Shown here in pieces: positions 23,656 through 33,513 of a DNA stretch of 64,000 bases. The position numbers and the translations under genes were made by a program. Positions within the stretch are counted from its first letter, which is position 1, and each line of letters opens with the position of its first letter. The notes under the pieces are model-generated. The model ran no database searches and was not told the DNA's origin. It saw only the letters and a list, made by a program, of their open reading frames with translations. Source of the stretch: Prorocentrum cordatum (lineage: Eukaryota; Sar; Dinophyceae; Prorocentrales; Prorocentraceae); contig CAUYUJ010014194.1 in the NCBI GenBank assembly GCA_963575745.1, positions 305,001 through 369,000 of the forward strand. The letters are read 5' to 3'.

Positions 23656-26268
23656 CATGGGCGGGGGAGAGGAAAAGAAGCGTGAGAACGAGGAATGTGA
23701 GAAAGCTACATGAGAAACGTTGATTTCTTCGTTTTGCTGCTGCTGCTGATGCTCCTCCTGCTCGGTCCCGCTTCCGCTCCTGTGCGTGCTGTTGCTGTTT
23801 CTGCTCGCGATCCTTTGCCCAGGGTTTTGAATGGGGTCATCGAGAGACTACTGGTGTCTTCGGAGCGGGTGCGAAGGCCTCCAGACGAGCCTAGGATTCC
23901 CTGGGAGGCACTGCGAGGCAACATGCACTAATGACACGTTGTATCTAAATCCTTGTTGCATTCCACCAAATTCGTCTTTCGATCCTTGGATGCTGAAGCG
24001 GGTTGGCCTAGAGGCCCCCCGATGGCCCTACTGCGGCCCCCGCGATCCTGTGCAAGGCACCGTTGACAGGGGTTTTGCTCAATAGGGCCCAGCAGTCTGC
24101 TGGCCGCTGGTCACGCAGGCGCTTCTGACGGCGGAGGCGACCGCGGTGCCATGAGTGACCACAGGCTCAGGAACGGGGCCTTCCTGGCCGCACGGGAGGC
24201 GGAGATGAACGAGGCCAACGGGCCACGGATCAGCTACGCTTCCTGAGCCGGCAGCTGGTGCGCTCCGTTCCCCTAGACCCATTGACCGATTTTATTCGCT
24301 GCTGGCGAGGGGAAGCTCTCAGCCGCGTTCTCCTGTCACCAGGCGCCCACGCCATTCTCACACGCCGAGGGTAGTGGCAACTAGCATGCGCTTGGCGGCA
24401 GATGAAGTTGGCGTCCTTGGAATTTGCCAGAGAAAGTTCCATTGCATCGACGTCACTGCGGTGAAAAGTGAGCGAGCATCCAGGACGCGCTGGCCTCTAT
24501 GGAGACCTACTCCTCCTCGCTGGACGTGAACGAGTTCGCCCTCACCGTGCTCCAGGCCCAGTGGCGGGGAGGGCAGAGGAGCCTCCATTCCTCGGTCCTG
24601 TCTCCCTTGCTCCTCTCTGTCTCCTAATGCTTTCACCTCCCGAGTTCTCCTCGGTCTGCGAGCATGTCCAGAAGTAGGTCTAGCCCCAGGGACGGGACAT
24701 TATTCGGGATCCCTTCGATAGCAGAACGTCCGGTCCCTAATCTTATGAACTCCTGCGCGTAAAGAGCGTCCCAGGTTGCCGTCAAAGCGATCCATGGGGT
24801 CGGCCGTTGCCTTCGATTGTCGCCGACTAGCCTCATCGCATTCGCTGGCTAGCCCTGATACCGTCGCCGTCTAGCCCCGATCCAGGGGGTAAACTGCATC
24901 GCTTTTGCCGGCTAGCCCCGTTGCCGTCGCCGATAATCCATACAGCCTTGCCTTCCAAGTCCGACCCTTTCAGCACAACTGGTCATCAGATATAAGCCAG
25001 CATTATTGATGCAATACCGCTCTCTTTGTCTACTAGGGCATCGGTTTGTCAGCTGCGCTGTGCAGTATGCAGCTCAGGGGTGCGGGCGATAATCGCCGAG
25101 GTTGGCCGTGACATTCGCCATTCCATGATTTATTATTCTTCTGGCATCCCTGGATTGCCTCATGCCTCGAAGATGCGGTCATGACATGGATAGCCCCAAA
25201 GCGACGTGAGAGGCTTCGCCCTCCGCTCCGCTATCTCTTCTTCATCCCATTGCCATGCTCGTCCTGTCCTTGGCGATCCTCGTATCTGATCCCTCGTCTT
25301 TCCATCTTCGCCATGTAGAAAGGGCCTCTGGAGGAAAGGCGTCCTTGAAATGTTTCGTTGCTTTCGGACTCCTCGGGCACTCCCCAAGCCCTCTCCTGGC
25401 CTTCCCTGGGCCCTGGGACTGTAAATCAACGACTCGGGATGAAGAAGCAGGCCCAGGGGAAACCCTGGGGTTCAGGACTCGTTTCCCCAGTGTTTCGTTC
25501 CTTTCACGCCGGATTCTTCGTGTTTCCATGCCTTCTCTATCCTCTAGGTTTCTGCATCCCTTACCACTTCGCGAGTATTTTGCCACGCTCATTTTGAGCG
25601 CACCCGCCAGTTCCAAGCTCGAGCTCTTCGACTCGAGTCACCTTTGCACATGCCCATCCAGCCTGTCTTCACCTTCGCTGACGTTGTGCGATGTCATGGC
25701 CTTGGGCTCGATTTAGTCGTACGGCGTCGGTTGCGAAGTGTCATGGTCTTACTTGGTTTGGGCTCTGCCCACGGGCTGCCGTGAATTGCGTCACTTGTTG
25801 CCGCGCACCTCCTGGCAACACCCGAGATTGCTGCCCCTGGATGCGGTTAGTGTTCAACTCCTCGGGCTTCTACGTCTCCCTGCTGTGCACGCCCGTGCTC
25901 TGGCACACACGTTCAAGAACGTCATGCTCTGAGCGTGCTCCGTTCCCCTTCCGCGCGCCCGCTCTCCTCCCGCCCCTGTTGTGCCCGATTCGGCCCCGCA
26001 GTGTCCTTCGGCTGCTTTCGAGCGCCGTGTGGGCCCGCGCCGTGCGACAAAACAATCAAACTGCCTTCCTTCCTGCTCTCTCCTCTCCTCCGCTCGCTCT
26101 CCACACTTTCGTCCGACGCTCCGTCATCCCTCTCGGTTATACTCCCCTCTCGCCCTGCCCTTGACGCCCGTTCCCTTCATCCCTGCTCCCCGCCTCCTGC
26201 TGCTGAGTTCTCAGTCGCCGCTCCCCCGCCATCGCCGTTCCCTCCCACCCTCCGCCCTTTCCCACCCT
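23656..26268. other. no supportable gene
   Basis: Frames of 90-157 codons exist but overlap on both strands and show no motif. At 24820-24945 the words CCGTCGCCG and (G/T)CTAGCCCC alternate, a weak ~34-bp repeat. From about 25930 the + strand becomes pyrimidine-rich, leading to the CTC tract before LINE A. Confidence 0.4.
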
Positions 26269-26301
26269 CCTCCTCCTCCTCCTCCTCTTCCTCCTCCTCC
26301 T
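26267..26301 (+). promoter_or_regulatory. CTC-rich pyrimidine tract before LINE A
   Basis: (CTC)n with one CTT, ending at the tandem leader relic. A pyrimidine tract followed at once by an AG (in GCAG, 26302-26305) is what a trans-splice acceptor requires. Its use as an acceptor is inference. Confidence 0.5.
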
Positions 26302-26335
26302 GCAGCAATTTTGGCTCAAACCATTTTGGCTCAAG
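26302..26335 (+). other. tandem relict DinoSL (two copies)
   Basis: Copy 1 (26302-26319) reads GCAGCAATTTTGGCTCAA, two substitutions from the established leader over this span and lacking its final G. Copy 2 (26320-26335) carries CCATTTTGGCTCAAG, the leader truncated exactly after its own internal AG. A leader followed by a leader lacking its first bases is the known signature of an mRNA that was trans-spliced, reinserted as cDNA, then trans-spliced and reinserted again. Confidence 0.85.
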
Positions 26336-26499
26336 TAAAACATCTCTCGAGGTTGGCCCAGGTTGACCACGTTGAGTCTTCCGACCAGTGGCCCTGCCCA
26401 AGGTGGAGGTAATGTTTCTCGAACGCCGTCCACCACTATTCGCCCGCCTTCTGCCAACCCCCAGTTGCAGCAATTGGTCGCAAAGCAGTTCGGAAGCAG

Positions 26500-27880
26500 A
26501 TGAAGGAGGATTCTCGCCGCGACAGGGGAGAGCGCGATCATCACCACCGAGACAGTTCGTCGGGAAGTGCATATCGGAGGTCATCGCCATCGCGCGGGAA
26601 GCACATGCTGACCCCCTCGCCGAGACGCAGCCGTCGCAGTTCAAGTCGCCCAAGGGGCCATATAAGTGTGCAAGGCTCCAGTCAGGGGAGCGAGGCTCCC
26701 AGATCGTCCAATGTCACGAATGAGTTACGCGCGGGGATGGGCTCCATCGAGTCAAACATCACCGCCTCGATCGATGCGTCGACGACCCAGCTGCAGTTGC
26801 AGACCACTTCGCACCAAACGGCGCTCATCCAGCTCGACACGAGGGTGCAGCACACCGCGGAGGAGTTATGGAATCACAAGTCTCAGGTCGAGCAGCTCGG
26901 AGCCCAGTTACAGCAAGTTGCCCGGGCAGCATCGTTGGCGGCTCCGTCATCCTCAAGTGCGTCTGGGTCCAGTGGGTCGCAGACACCAGGTATCAGTCAA
27001 AATCGAGGGCGTGGACAACAAGTGGGTACGAATCCATTAATGCGGTATGTTGGCACATTCCCTCGGCCAGTTCATAGGACAGTTCGGCAGGCTCATTTCA
27101 ATTAAGTTCTAGCTGCTCACCCTCATCTTCTTCAGGGCGCGGAAGTCGTTTTGCATGCTGTAGCGCAGAACTACAAGATAAGTTTCGCTTCTCTTGCCTC
27201 TGCCAAACAGTTACGCGAGAACGTTTCGTCGGCCGTGCTGCAGCGGGTGGATCCTCGGAATGGTGCCAGTCATCAGCTCCGGGCACGCCAGGACCCCCCG
27301 ATTGATGTTCGTGATCGCCAGAGATCCGTCCGTCGAATCTACCAGCCCATCCTTGGCCTGCTCAAGCAGCACCAGTCATGGACGTCGGAGTGCAAGCTCG
27401 GTGTCAACGGCTTCAAAGGGGAGATGATGGCGGCCACGCCCGCGGATGCATTCATAATCGTCAAGCTCACCAAACGCTCCGAGAGCACAGGGGAGTTCCA
27501 GGCTGTTCAGGAAGAGTTCAACATGCGGGGTATCTCGGCCGAACAAACCCAGCAGATCTTCAACTCTGCCCACCGCGCCGAACCGATCGGCCAGTGCCTG
27601 AAGGGATCCCCTGAGCGGCACTTTCGTCAGCAGGGCCCTGTCAGTCTTTCGCCTCAGCCGCTGCGGGAGAGCGAGCATCCCGAGGGGGATGCTTGCTCGG
27701 GTGGCAGAGGCGCGCCCGCTTGTAGTCTCGCGCAGATGGAGAGCCCAGCGCATCGCCATCGTGATGCGAGCTCGTGCGCTGAGGCTGTCGAGGGCCCTGA
27801 CTGCTGCATGCTTGTAGCCTCGCGTTTTTGCAGCTCTTTCTCTCCCATCTCGCCTTGTTCTTGTTGCGGTGCCATCATCC
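26500..27880 (+). pseudogene. LINE A ORF1-like region (coiled coil)
   Basis: The frame from 26500 begins with an Arg/Ser-rich segment (SRRDRGERDHHHRDSSSGS, SPRRSRRSSSRPRG), followed by a helix with heptad-like spacing around LDTRVQHTAEELWNHKSQVE and LGAQLQQVARAA. It stops at 27105 and resumes in the same frame from about 27137, giving MMAATPADAFIIVKLTKRSE. This layout (basic N-terminus, coiled coil, then a globular part) is usual for LINE ORF1 RNA-binding proteins that coat the element RNA. No zinc knuckle is seen. The assignment rests mainly on position before the endonuclease. Confidence 0.5.
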
Positions 27881-27904
27881 CGTGCATCCCTGATTCGCCG
27901 CTCG

Positions 27905-28620
27905 GCATCTGCAGTTGGAATATTCGGGCCGTCTTGGGTTGCGTCCATCCGAACCAAGCTAGCTTCCGACGTAAACTGAATCATATGCGTTTTCTTACTC
28001 GCGAATTCCAGGTCCTCGGGGCCCAGGGGTCTCCTGGAGGGGGGGGCGACATTGTGCGTCTTCAGCGTGAGGTCCGGCCCCATCAGTTCTTTAGCAGTTT
28101 CTGTCCATTTCAAATCTTCCCCTCGTCTCCAAGCAGTTCCCGAGCATGTGGTGTTGTGCCGGAGTCAGAATTAGGGTACCTGGTCGCGTCAATTTACTGC
28201 GCCTTTTCTAGAAAGACAGGCAACCTCCAGTTCCTCAACCTCCACGTGGATCCAGAGTGGGGCATCAATGAGATTAAGGGGGTGTTCGCCAAGATCAAAA
28301 GAGCCCTCGGGGACCCTGGTAAGTGATCCACCTTCCCCTTCGGGGATTTCAACTTTATGACGTTGGGTGAATCCAGAGTGAGCGCTTCCTTGGGGCTTGA
28401 AGTTTCCTCCAGCAGTCGGTTGGCATCGCTTTTTTTCCGCCTTGTCTGCCGTGCCTTGCGGAGGCGTTGCAGGGGGGTGACGCGCGTGGGCTTCGCGGGG
28501 ATGACGTGTGGCCCCATGGGCGTCTCGACCGAGTTTCTTGTCCCCTCCCCGCCCAGGAGTTGCTCGAACTCTGCCCCAACGCTGGCGCCGCTTGGCCTGC
28601 GTCTGGCATTTCGAAACCGT
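27905..28620 (+). pseudogene. LINE A endonuclease (EEP/APE fold), broken
   Basis: SWNIRAVLG near 27913 matches the first motif of exonuclease-endonuclease-phosphatase domains. NLQFLNLHVDPEWG follows near 28215, and after a frameshift around 28326 the frame gives FGDFNFMTLG, the D-x-N catalytic motif. These domains nick target DNA to prime reverse transcription. At least one frameshift separates the parts, and the glutamate motif normally seen after the first block is disrupted. Confidence 0.6.
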
Positions 28621-29025
28621 CTAACCACGCCCCTGTTTTCCTGAAGCTGGAACCTCGGAACCCCGAAGGGCCCGCCAGTTTCCCTGCCCTTGTTGCCCCA
28701 CATAGAACGCTTCAAGAAGTTGCGCAGGAATTCCTCGTGCCTGAAGAGCAAGGCCAGGCCCTGGGCGAGCGGCTCCAGGGCGTCAAAGATGCGCTTTGCG
28801 ATGCTGCAGGTCGCGTCAAGGAGCGCATTGCGCGGGGCGGCGCTGAATCGCTGGGGGAACGTGTCTCTTGCGGTTTAAAACTTGCGCGTTCTGTTCATGG
28901 CGGTCGGTTTTATAGCGCTGAGAAGGCGGCCCGTGGATGCCCGTTCCTGGGTAGGTTTTTTGACGTGGAGCTGTGCAACTGGAGTGATAGAGCTGGTTTT
29001 GATCTTCATTTGGCAAGTCCGATGA

Positions 29026-29027
29026 GC

Positions 29028-29066
<39 letters not shown>
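29026..29066. repeat. (AT)n microsatellite within LINE A
   Basis: Two (TA)n runs separated by TACA, lying between the endonuclease and reverse transcriptase parts. Confidence 0.9.
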
Positions 29067-29068
<2 letters not shown>

Positions 29069-29244
29069 GTCCCAAGCGAGAGGCCGAGCTTGCGCGATCT
29101 ATTGAGAGGGCCAAGGCAGACATTGCTGACGCGAAGCATGCTGCTGCCACCCAGCGAGTCCGCGACTATTCGCTCGCCTGGCGGTCGAGCTGCCGCAGGA
29201 TCAGCATGCAGCAGATTGCCGATGTAGACGGCCAGCATTATCCA

Positions 29245-31210
29245 GATGGCCCAGTATGCGCAGAGATTCTCGCTAAGCATTGGAGCCGATTTTTTTCAAG
29301 GCGCAACTGCATCCGATGAAGGTATATCTGATATTTGTTTTGAGATCGTTCCTATTCCCACACATGGGTACCATTATAGTGCCAATGCTCAGTCTCTGTG
29401 TCCGCGGGTGGTTCCTGAGAGCGTTTTCATGGATATTCTAAATTGGAAGAAAGACATTGCTCCTGGCCCAGACGGGGCCCCCGATGCTGCCTGGAAGTGC
29501 GCCGGGGAGGTGGTCAACCTATATTATACCAGGCGCGCCTCAGGCCGACGCAGGCAGGTCAGTTGCCGCCAGACTTCAATCATGCACGTGGTGTCGTTCT
29601 ACCAAAGTAATACCCTGGAGGAGATAACAATGCCAGAGCACCTGCCTGTGCGCGGGCTCTCCCCATGAGCAACTCGGACAATGGGATTGCCACCGGCTGC
29701 GTAGGCCTTGCTGTCAGCAAGGTCGTGGAGGACACTGCAGTGGAGTGCCATGAAGGATTTGTTGAATGTTGCCGACTTCTGGGCGGCAATTTTTCCTTGG
29801 GCGCGGAGCTTCTGAGGTGGCCGTTATGGGTGCCCGCCCCAGGTCTGGAACTGCGCTTCTTGACATAAGGAAAAACGAATCTCCCAGTGTCCTGCGCGAG
29901 TTTATTTGGGCGGTGCTCAAGAAGATGAACCTGCCCGAGCACGCGCGCCGCGCGATCCGAGCATCATGCTCCAGCATGAGACTGAGCATCAGTTTCCATG
30001 GGCGTGAACCTGTCTTTATACCCAAGCAAGGGTGCCCCATCCTGAACTTATATTCTGTATGTGTATCAACCCTGTCATCGCTCGGATTCGACGCAGGTGC
30101 TCGTCGGTTCCCATTTTCGCAGGTGCGTTCGCGGACGACATTGGACTTGCAGGTGAAGATGTGCTTCAGTGTTTGCCAGTCATTCTGCGCGTGCTAGCCA
30201 AGAGTGCGTTTGCGACGCTGCTCGTACTGAATTTAGCCAAATGCGTTCTGTTTATTCCTGGCCAACGGTTCCGTGAAACTGTAGCACCTAATCTTCAGAA
30301 TATGGGTGTGAAGATGAAGAAGATTAAGCTTAATTGCAATGGGAAATGCCTGGGAGTGCACATGGGCGTTGGTGGGAGGGGGGAGTCGTGGAAGATTGTG
30401 ATTGATAGTCTCGCGCGTCGCACCCTGCAGGTGAAACGGCTGGGCGCGGGGGGGGGGGGCTCTCGCGCAGTATCGCGGCGTGCAACATGTGCGCACTGCC
30501 TGCGGTCAGACATGTAGCGCAGGCGCGGAAACCTCCTGAGTCTGCGAAGCTGGCGGAGAAAATGCACTGCAAAGGCTTGCTTGTTCGCCGCGTTTTTCGC
30601 TCCCTCCCAGAGCCCTCGATCAACTCCGTGATCTCGGCCATCGGGTTGAAGCCGGGAGGTTGGAGGTATCCTCGCGTGCCTGTCTGCTGCGCGCTGCCAT
30701 CAACTCGCCCAAGTTTCACGAGTTGAGGAACTGACTGCAGGAGTTTGCCACTTCTGACGAAGTCAATAACACGTGGAAGTTCACCGCGTCAGCGGGGGGA
30801 TCGCTCTTCTTCAGGATGTGGCAGGTGTATGGCGCCTGCTTCCACATCCATGTGCTTCCCGAGTGCCCGAGGAGGAGAGTTCAGGCCGGGGCAATGAAAC
30901 TTGCGAGCCTTGATCGTCAAAGTGATGTTCCCACGGTCCAGGATGTTATTTCCCCCGGTTGGCCAAATGGGTCCCTGGTGCGTCTCGGGGTGATGTCCTC
31001 CTCACCTTTGTTCGGATTAATGTTGCTGGTGCCCGTCTTCCTGGATTTGTCTTCGCTGCCTGCTAAACAAACTTCTATAATGGGTGGGGCGCGACCAGGA
31101 AATGCAGGCAGTTCATCCAGGTATGCGGATTTATTTTGTATGCAGTGGGAGGATGTGATTTGTTGCATTACTCGATCTGCCCAGTACTTACTGTATGTGA
31201 TCGTGGAGTA
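29245..31210 (+). pseudogene. LINE A reverse transcriptase, frameshifted
   Basis: Motifs appear in the correct order but in different frames: APGPDGAPDAAWK near 29460 (finger region), LSPMSNSDNGIAT near 29660, LLDIRKNESPSVLREF near 29856 (region with the first catalytic Asp), QGCP near 30026, and AFADDIGLAG with catalytic GAC GAC at 30134-30139. Downstream, HYSICPVL near 31165 fits the C-terminal zinc motif of LINE ORF2 proteins. At least three frameshifts occur, so this copy cannot make enzyme. Confidence 0.8.
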
Positions 31211-31600
31211 TTGCCTTGGCTCCCCAACGAGTGGGGACGTGAACCTCTGAGCTCTATCCTGCCTCACTTGTTCTCTGTATCCTCTCGCGATTCTCTTCTC
31301 TCCCAATTTGTTGCTGTATCTATAATGCATGTTTGTTTTCAGGTTTGTCGGGCCCCTCCCCCTGTTCGCATGAAACCCGCCCTCGCCCACTCCCCAGTTA
31401 AAGCTAGGCTGGGGGTAGGTGCGAGACGGAGTGGCGCAATTCGCGCTCTCACCCGAGGTGCCAGAGTCGAATGATTTCTTTTATTCTGCGTTGCGCAGTG
31501 CGTTCAGTCCTGGCCAGGTGCCGCCCTGGAGGGGGCGGGCTAAGGCAATGGCTTGGATCGGGCCGGCCAAACCAATACCTCCCTCTCGGTCAGTGGTGCT

Positions 31601-31645
31601 CCTCCTCCTCCCCCTCCCCCTCCTCCTCCCCCTCCTCTTCCTCCT
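31601..31645 (+). promoter_or_regulatory. CTC-rich pyrimidine tract before LINE B
   Basis: About 45 nt of CTCCTC/CCCCTC sequence ending directly at the leader relic of LINE B. It is similar in make-up and placement to the tracts before LINE A and LINE C. Confidence 0.55.
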
Positions 31646-31667
31646 TTCGTAGCCGCGTTGGCTCATG
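31646..31667 (+). other. degenerate DinoSL relic at 5' end of LINE B
   Basis: The 22 bases match the leader at 17 positions. CGTAGCC (31648-31654) and TTGGCTCA (31658-31665) are intact; the central ATT is GCG. Its position between a CTC tract and a LINE, as for the perfect copy at 37384, makes chance unlikely. Confidence 0.7.
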
Positions 31668-31974
31668 GCCAAATCGCGTTCCATTCGCTGCCTTCGCGGG
31701 GCAGGCTCCCGAGCGATCCGGCATCCAGACGTTCGCCGCAGCAATCGCGGGCTTGCGGCCGCCCCTCCATATTCGCCCCCTCGCTTCGCGAGCAGCTGAC
31801 TATTGTCGCGCTGCGCTGCTCGGAGCTCTTCGTAACCCTGGCTCGCGAGCCGAGCTGCCGCGTTCAGCGACCGCCTCCTGGGCCTGTGCCTCAGCCGCCG
31901 CGTTCTGGACCAGCATCTCTGCAGGTGCATGGCTTCCAGCGCCCGCGACAACCGCGACCAGCTACCTCGACATC

Positions 31975-33462
31975 ATGTCGGCCGCCTCCTCCGACCGAAG
32001 CCAGTCTGCATCGAGCGGATCTACGCCCCGCAGCAGACGCGGAGACCGCCGGCATCGCCGCGACGAGCCTCGCCGCCCTGAACGTGGTGACGACCGCCAA
32101 CCCCGCCGTGAAGAGCATCGCCGTGACGGTCGACGTGCAGCTCGCGAACATCTCGGACAGCGTCTCCACGCGGGCTTCAGCAGTCATGGCCCCGCGGGTG
32201 CCCCCTCGCGCGCTACTGGCCGAACTTCTGCGAGACCGCCGCCAACCTCAGCGATCTCCGGCCAGACCTGGAGGCCGCGCCGCTGCCGCAGCCGCCTCCG
32301 TGGCCATGGGAGATGAAGATATGCCGCCGCCTGGCCATCATCCTGCTGGCCCGCTCCCGGGCGCCGCCGACCCCTGGGCCAACGGCAGGTTCGGCTCGCA
32401 GCTCGCGCGTGACACCGAGCTGGCATCTACCCTTCCATTTCAGGAACTTGCCGCCGCAGCCTCCGCACAAGCCGCGCCAGATCCTGGACTCGCCGCACCT
32501 TGTCCAGAGCAGCGCCCCACACCTGCTGAGCGACATGAACCGCTTCCTGGAATTCCTGAAGATCCCGACGTTGCCCTTCGCGAACTCATGCGACGACAAG
32601 TCGCTGCAGCCGCTTCTCGTTTTCAAGCGCAGACCGACCAGCTACTCGCCGAATCTCGCGAAAGTGCCAGACATCTCGTTCAGCGACAAGCCGCCGCTAC
32701 CGAACGCAGAGTTGACGTTCTACACGACGAAGTTGCCCGCGCCCGCAGAGAACGAGACCGCCAAGCTACTGAGCATCAACGCATGTGGCAACGTATCGAC
32801 CAGATGCGCGACGCTCTCGCCGTCGCCGAAGCCCCGGCGACGATCGCCGACCTCGGCCGCCCTGCCGAATGGGACAGACAGCCCGACCCAACGCTCTTTA
32901 CGATCGGAAGCCAACGCCTCATCGCGCCAGGCCTGCTGCTCAACGACTCCAGGAGTGGATCGCCGCCGCCAGCTTACAGCCAAGCCATGTCGGACTTCTC
33001 GGTGCCGAACCTGCTCGCCGCTCCATACTACGCGTCAATGGAGATATTGCTGTTGCAGTGCCTCGCGCCCTTGCCTTATCACGCGCCCTCCGAGGCGCCG
33101 CTGGGAAGTGGGCAAGATTTGCACCGACAGGCGTCACTGGACAGCACTGCGACATATACCTCAACCCCGACAAGTCGCCCAAGCAGATCCGTACCGAAGG
33201 TCAAACAAAGAAACTATTCCTGCTCATGCAGCAACGATGCCCGAGAACGAGATGGAGAGCGTTCAGGAACAAAGGCGAAATACACGCTGACTCAATGCCC
33301 AGTGTCAAAATCATTGGCAGAGGTCAAGCCGATCCGCCCATTATCCAGTGGAACGACAAGGCCGCCGACCACCCGCAGTTCCAGCGCGTCGATCGCGGCA
33401 ACATCATCACTTCCTTCCAGGCGCTCTCTGCGGACACGGAGACGGCCACGTGGCGTTCCTAA
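31975..33462 (+). pseudogene. LINE B ORF1
   Basis: The first ATG in a sensible frame is 31975, opening a Ser/Arg-rich N-terminus (MSAASSDRSQSASSGSTPRS) like that of LINE A ORF1. A coiled coil follows in another frame around 32595-32830 (FQAQTDQLLAESRESARHL, RQATEHQRMWQRIDQ). The C-terminal part is again in the first frame, around 33030-33462 (ARRSILRVNGDIAVAV, IYLNPDKSPKQIRTEGQTKK), and stops at 33460-33462. The last part may be an RNA-binding fold, but that is inference from its position and basic character. At least two frameshifts make it inactive. Confidence 0.5.
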
Positions 33463-33513
33463 CCATCGCTGGGCTCCGTGGAGGGTCGACGACACCACCG
33501 AGCCGACCAGTAT

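Larger units (their letters stand above)
26302..31560 (+). mobile_element. LINE A: old, frameshifted non-LTR retrotransposon
   Basis: The parts run in the expected order: leader relics at the 5' end, a coiled-coil ORF1-like region, an apurinic-type endonuclease, a reverse transcriptase and a C-terminal HYxxCP zinc motif near 31180. The protein frame changes many times, so this copy is dead and looks older than B and C. The 3' end is not sharply defined; I place it before the CTC tract that precedes LINE B. The FADDIGL motif groups it with LINE B (CADDIGL) rather than C. Confidence 0.8.

Noticed and set aside
27104-27140. Intron acceptor in LINE A (pyrimidines followed by TTCTTCAG at about 27129-27136)
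   Set aside because: The stop at 27105 and resumption in the same frame are suggestive, but no donor can be fixed and the copy is decayed throughout.
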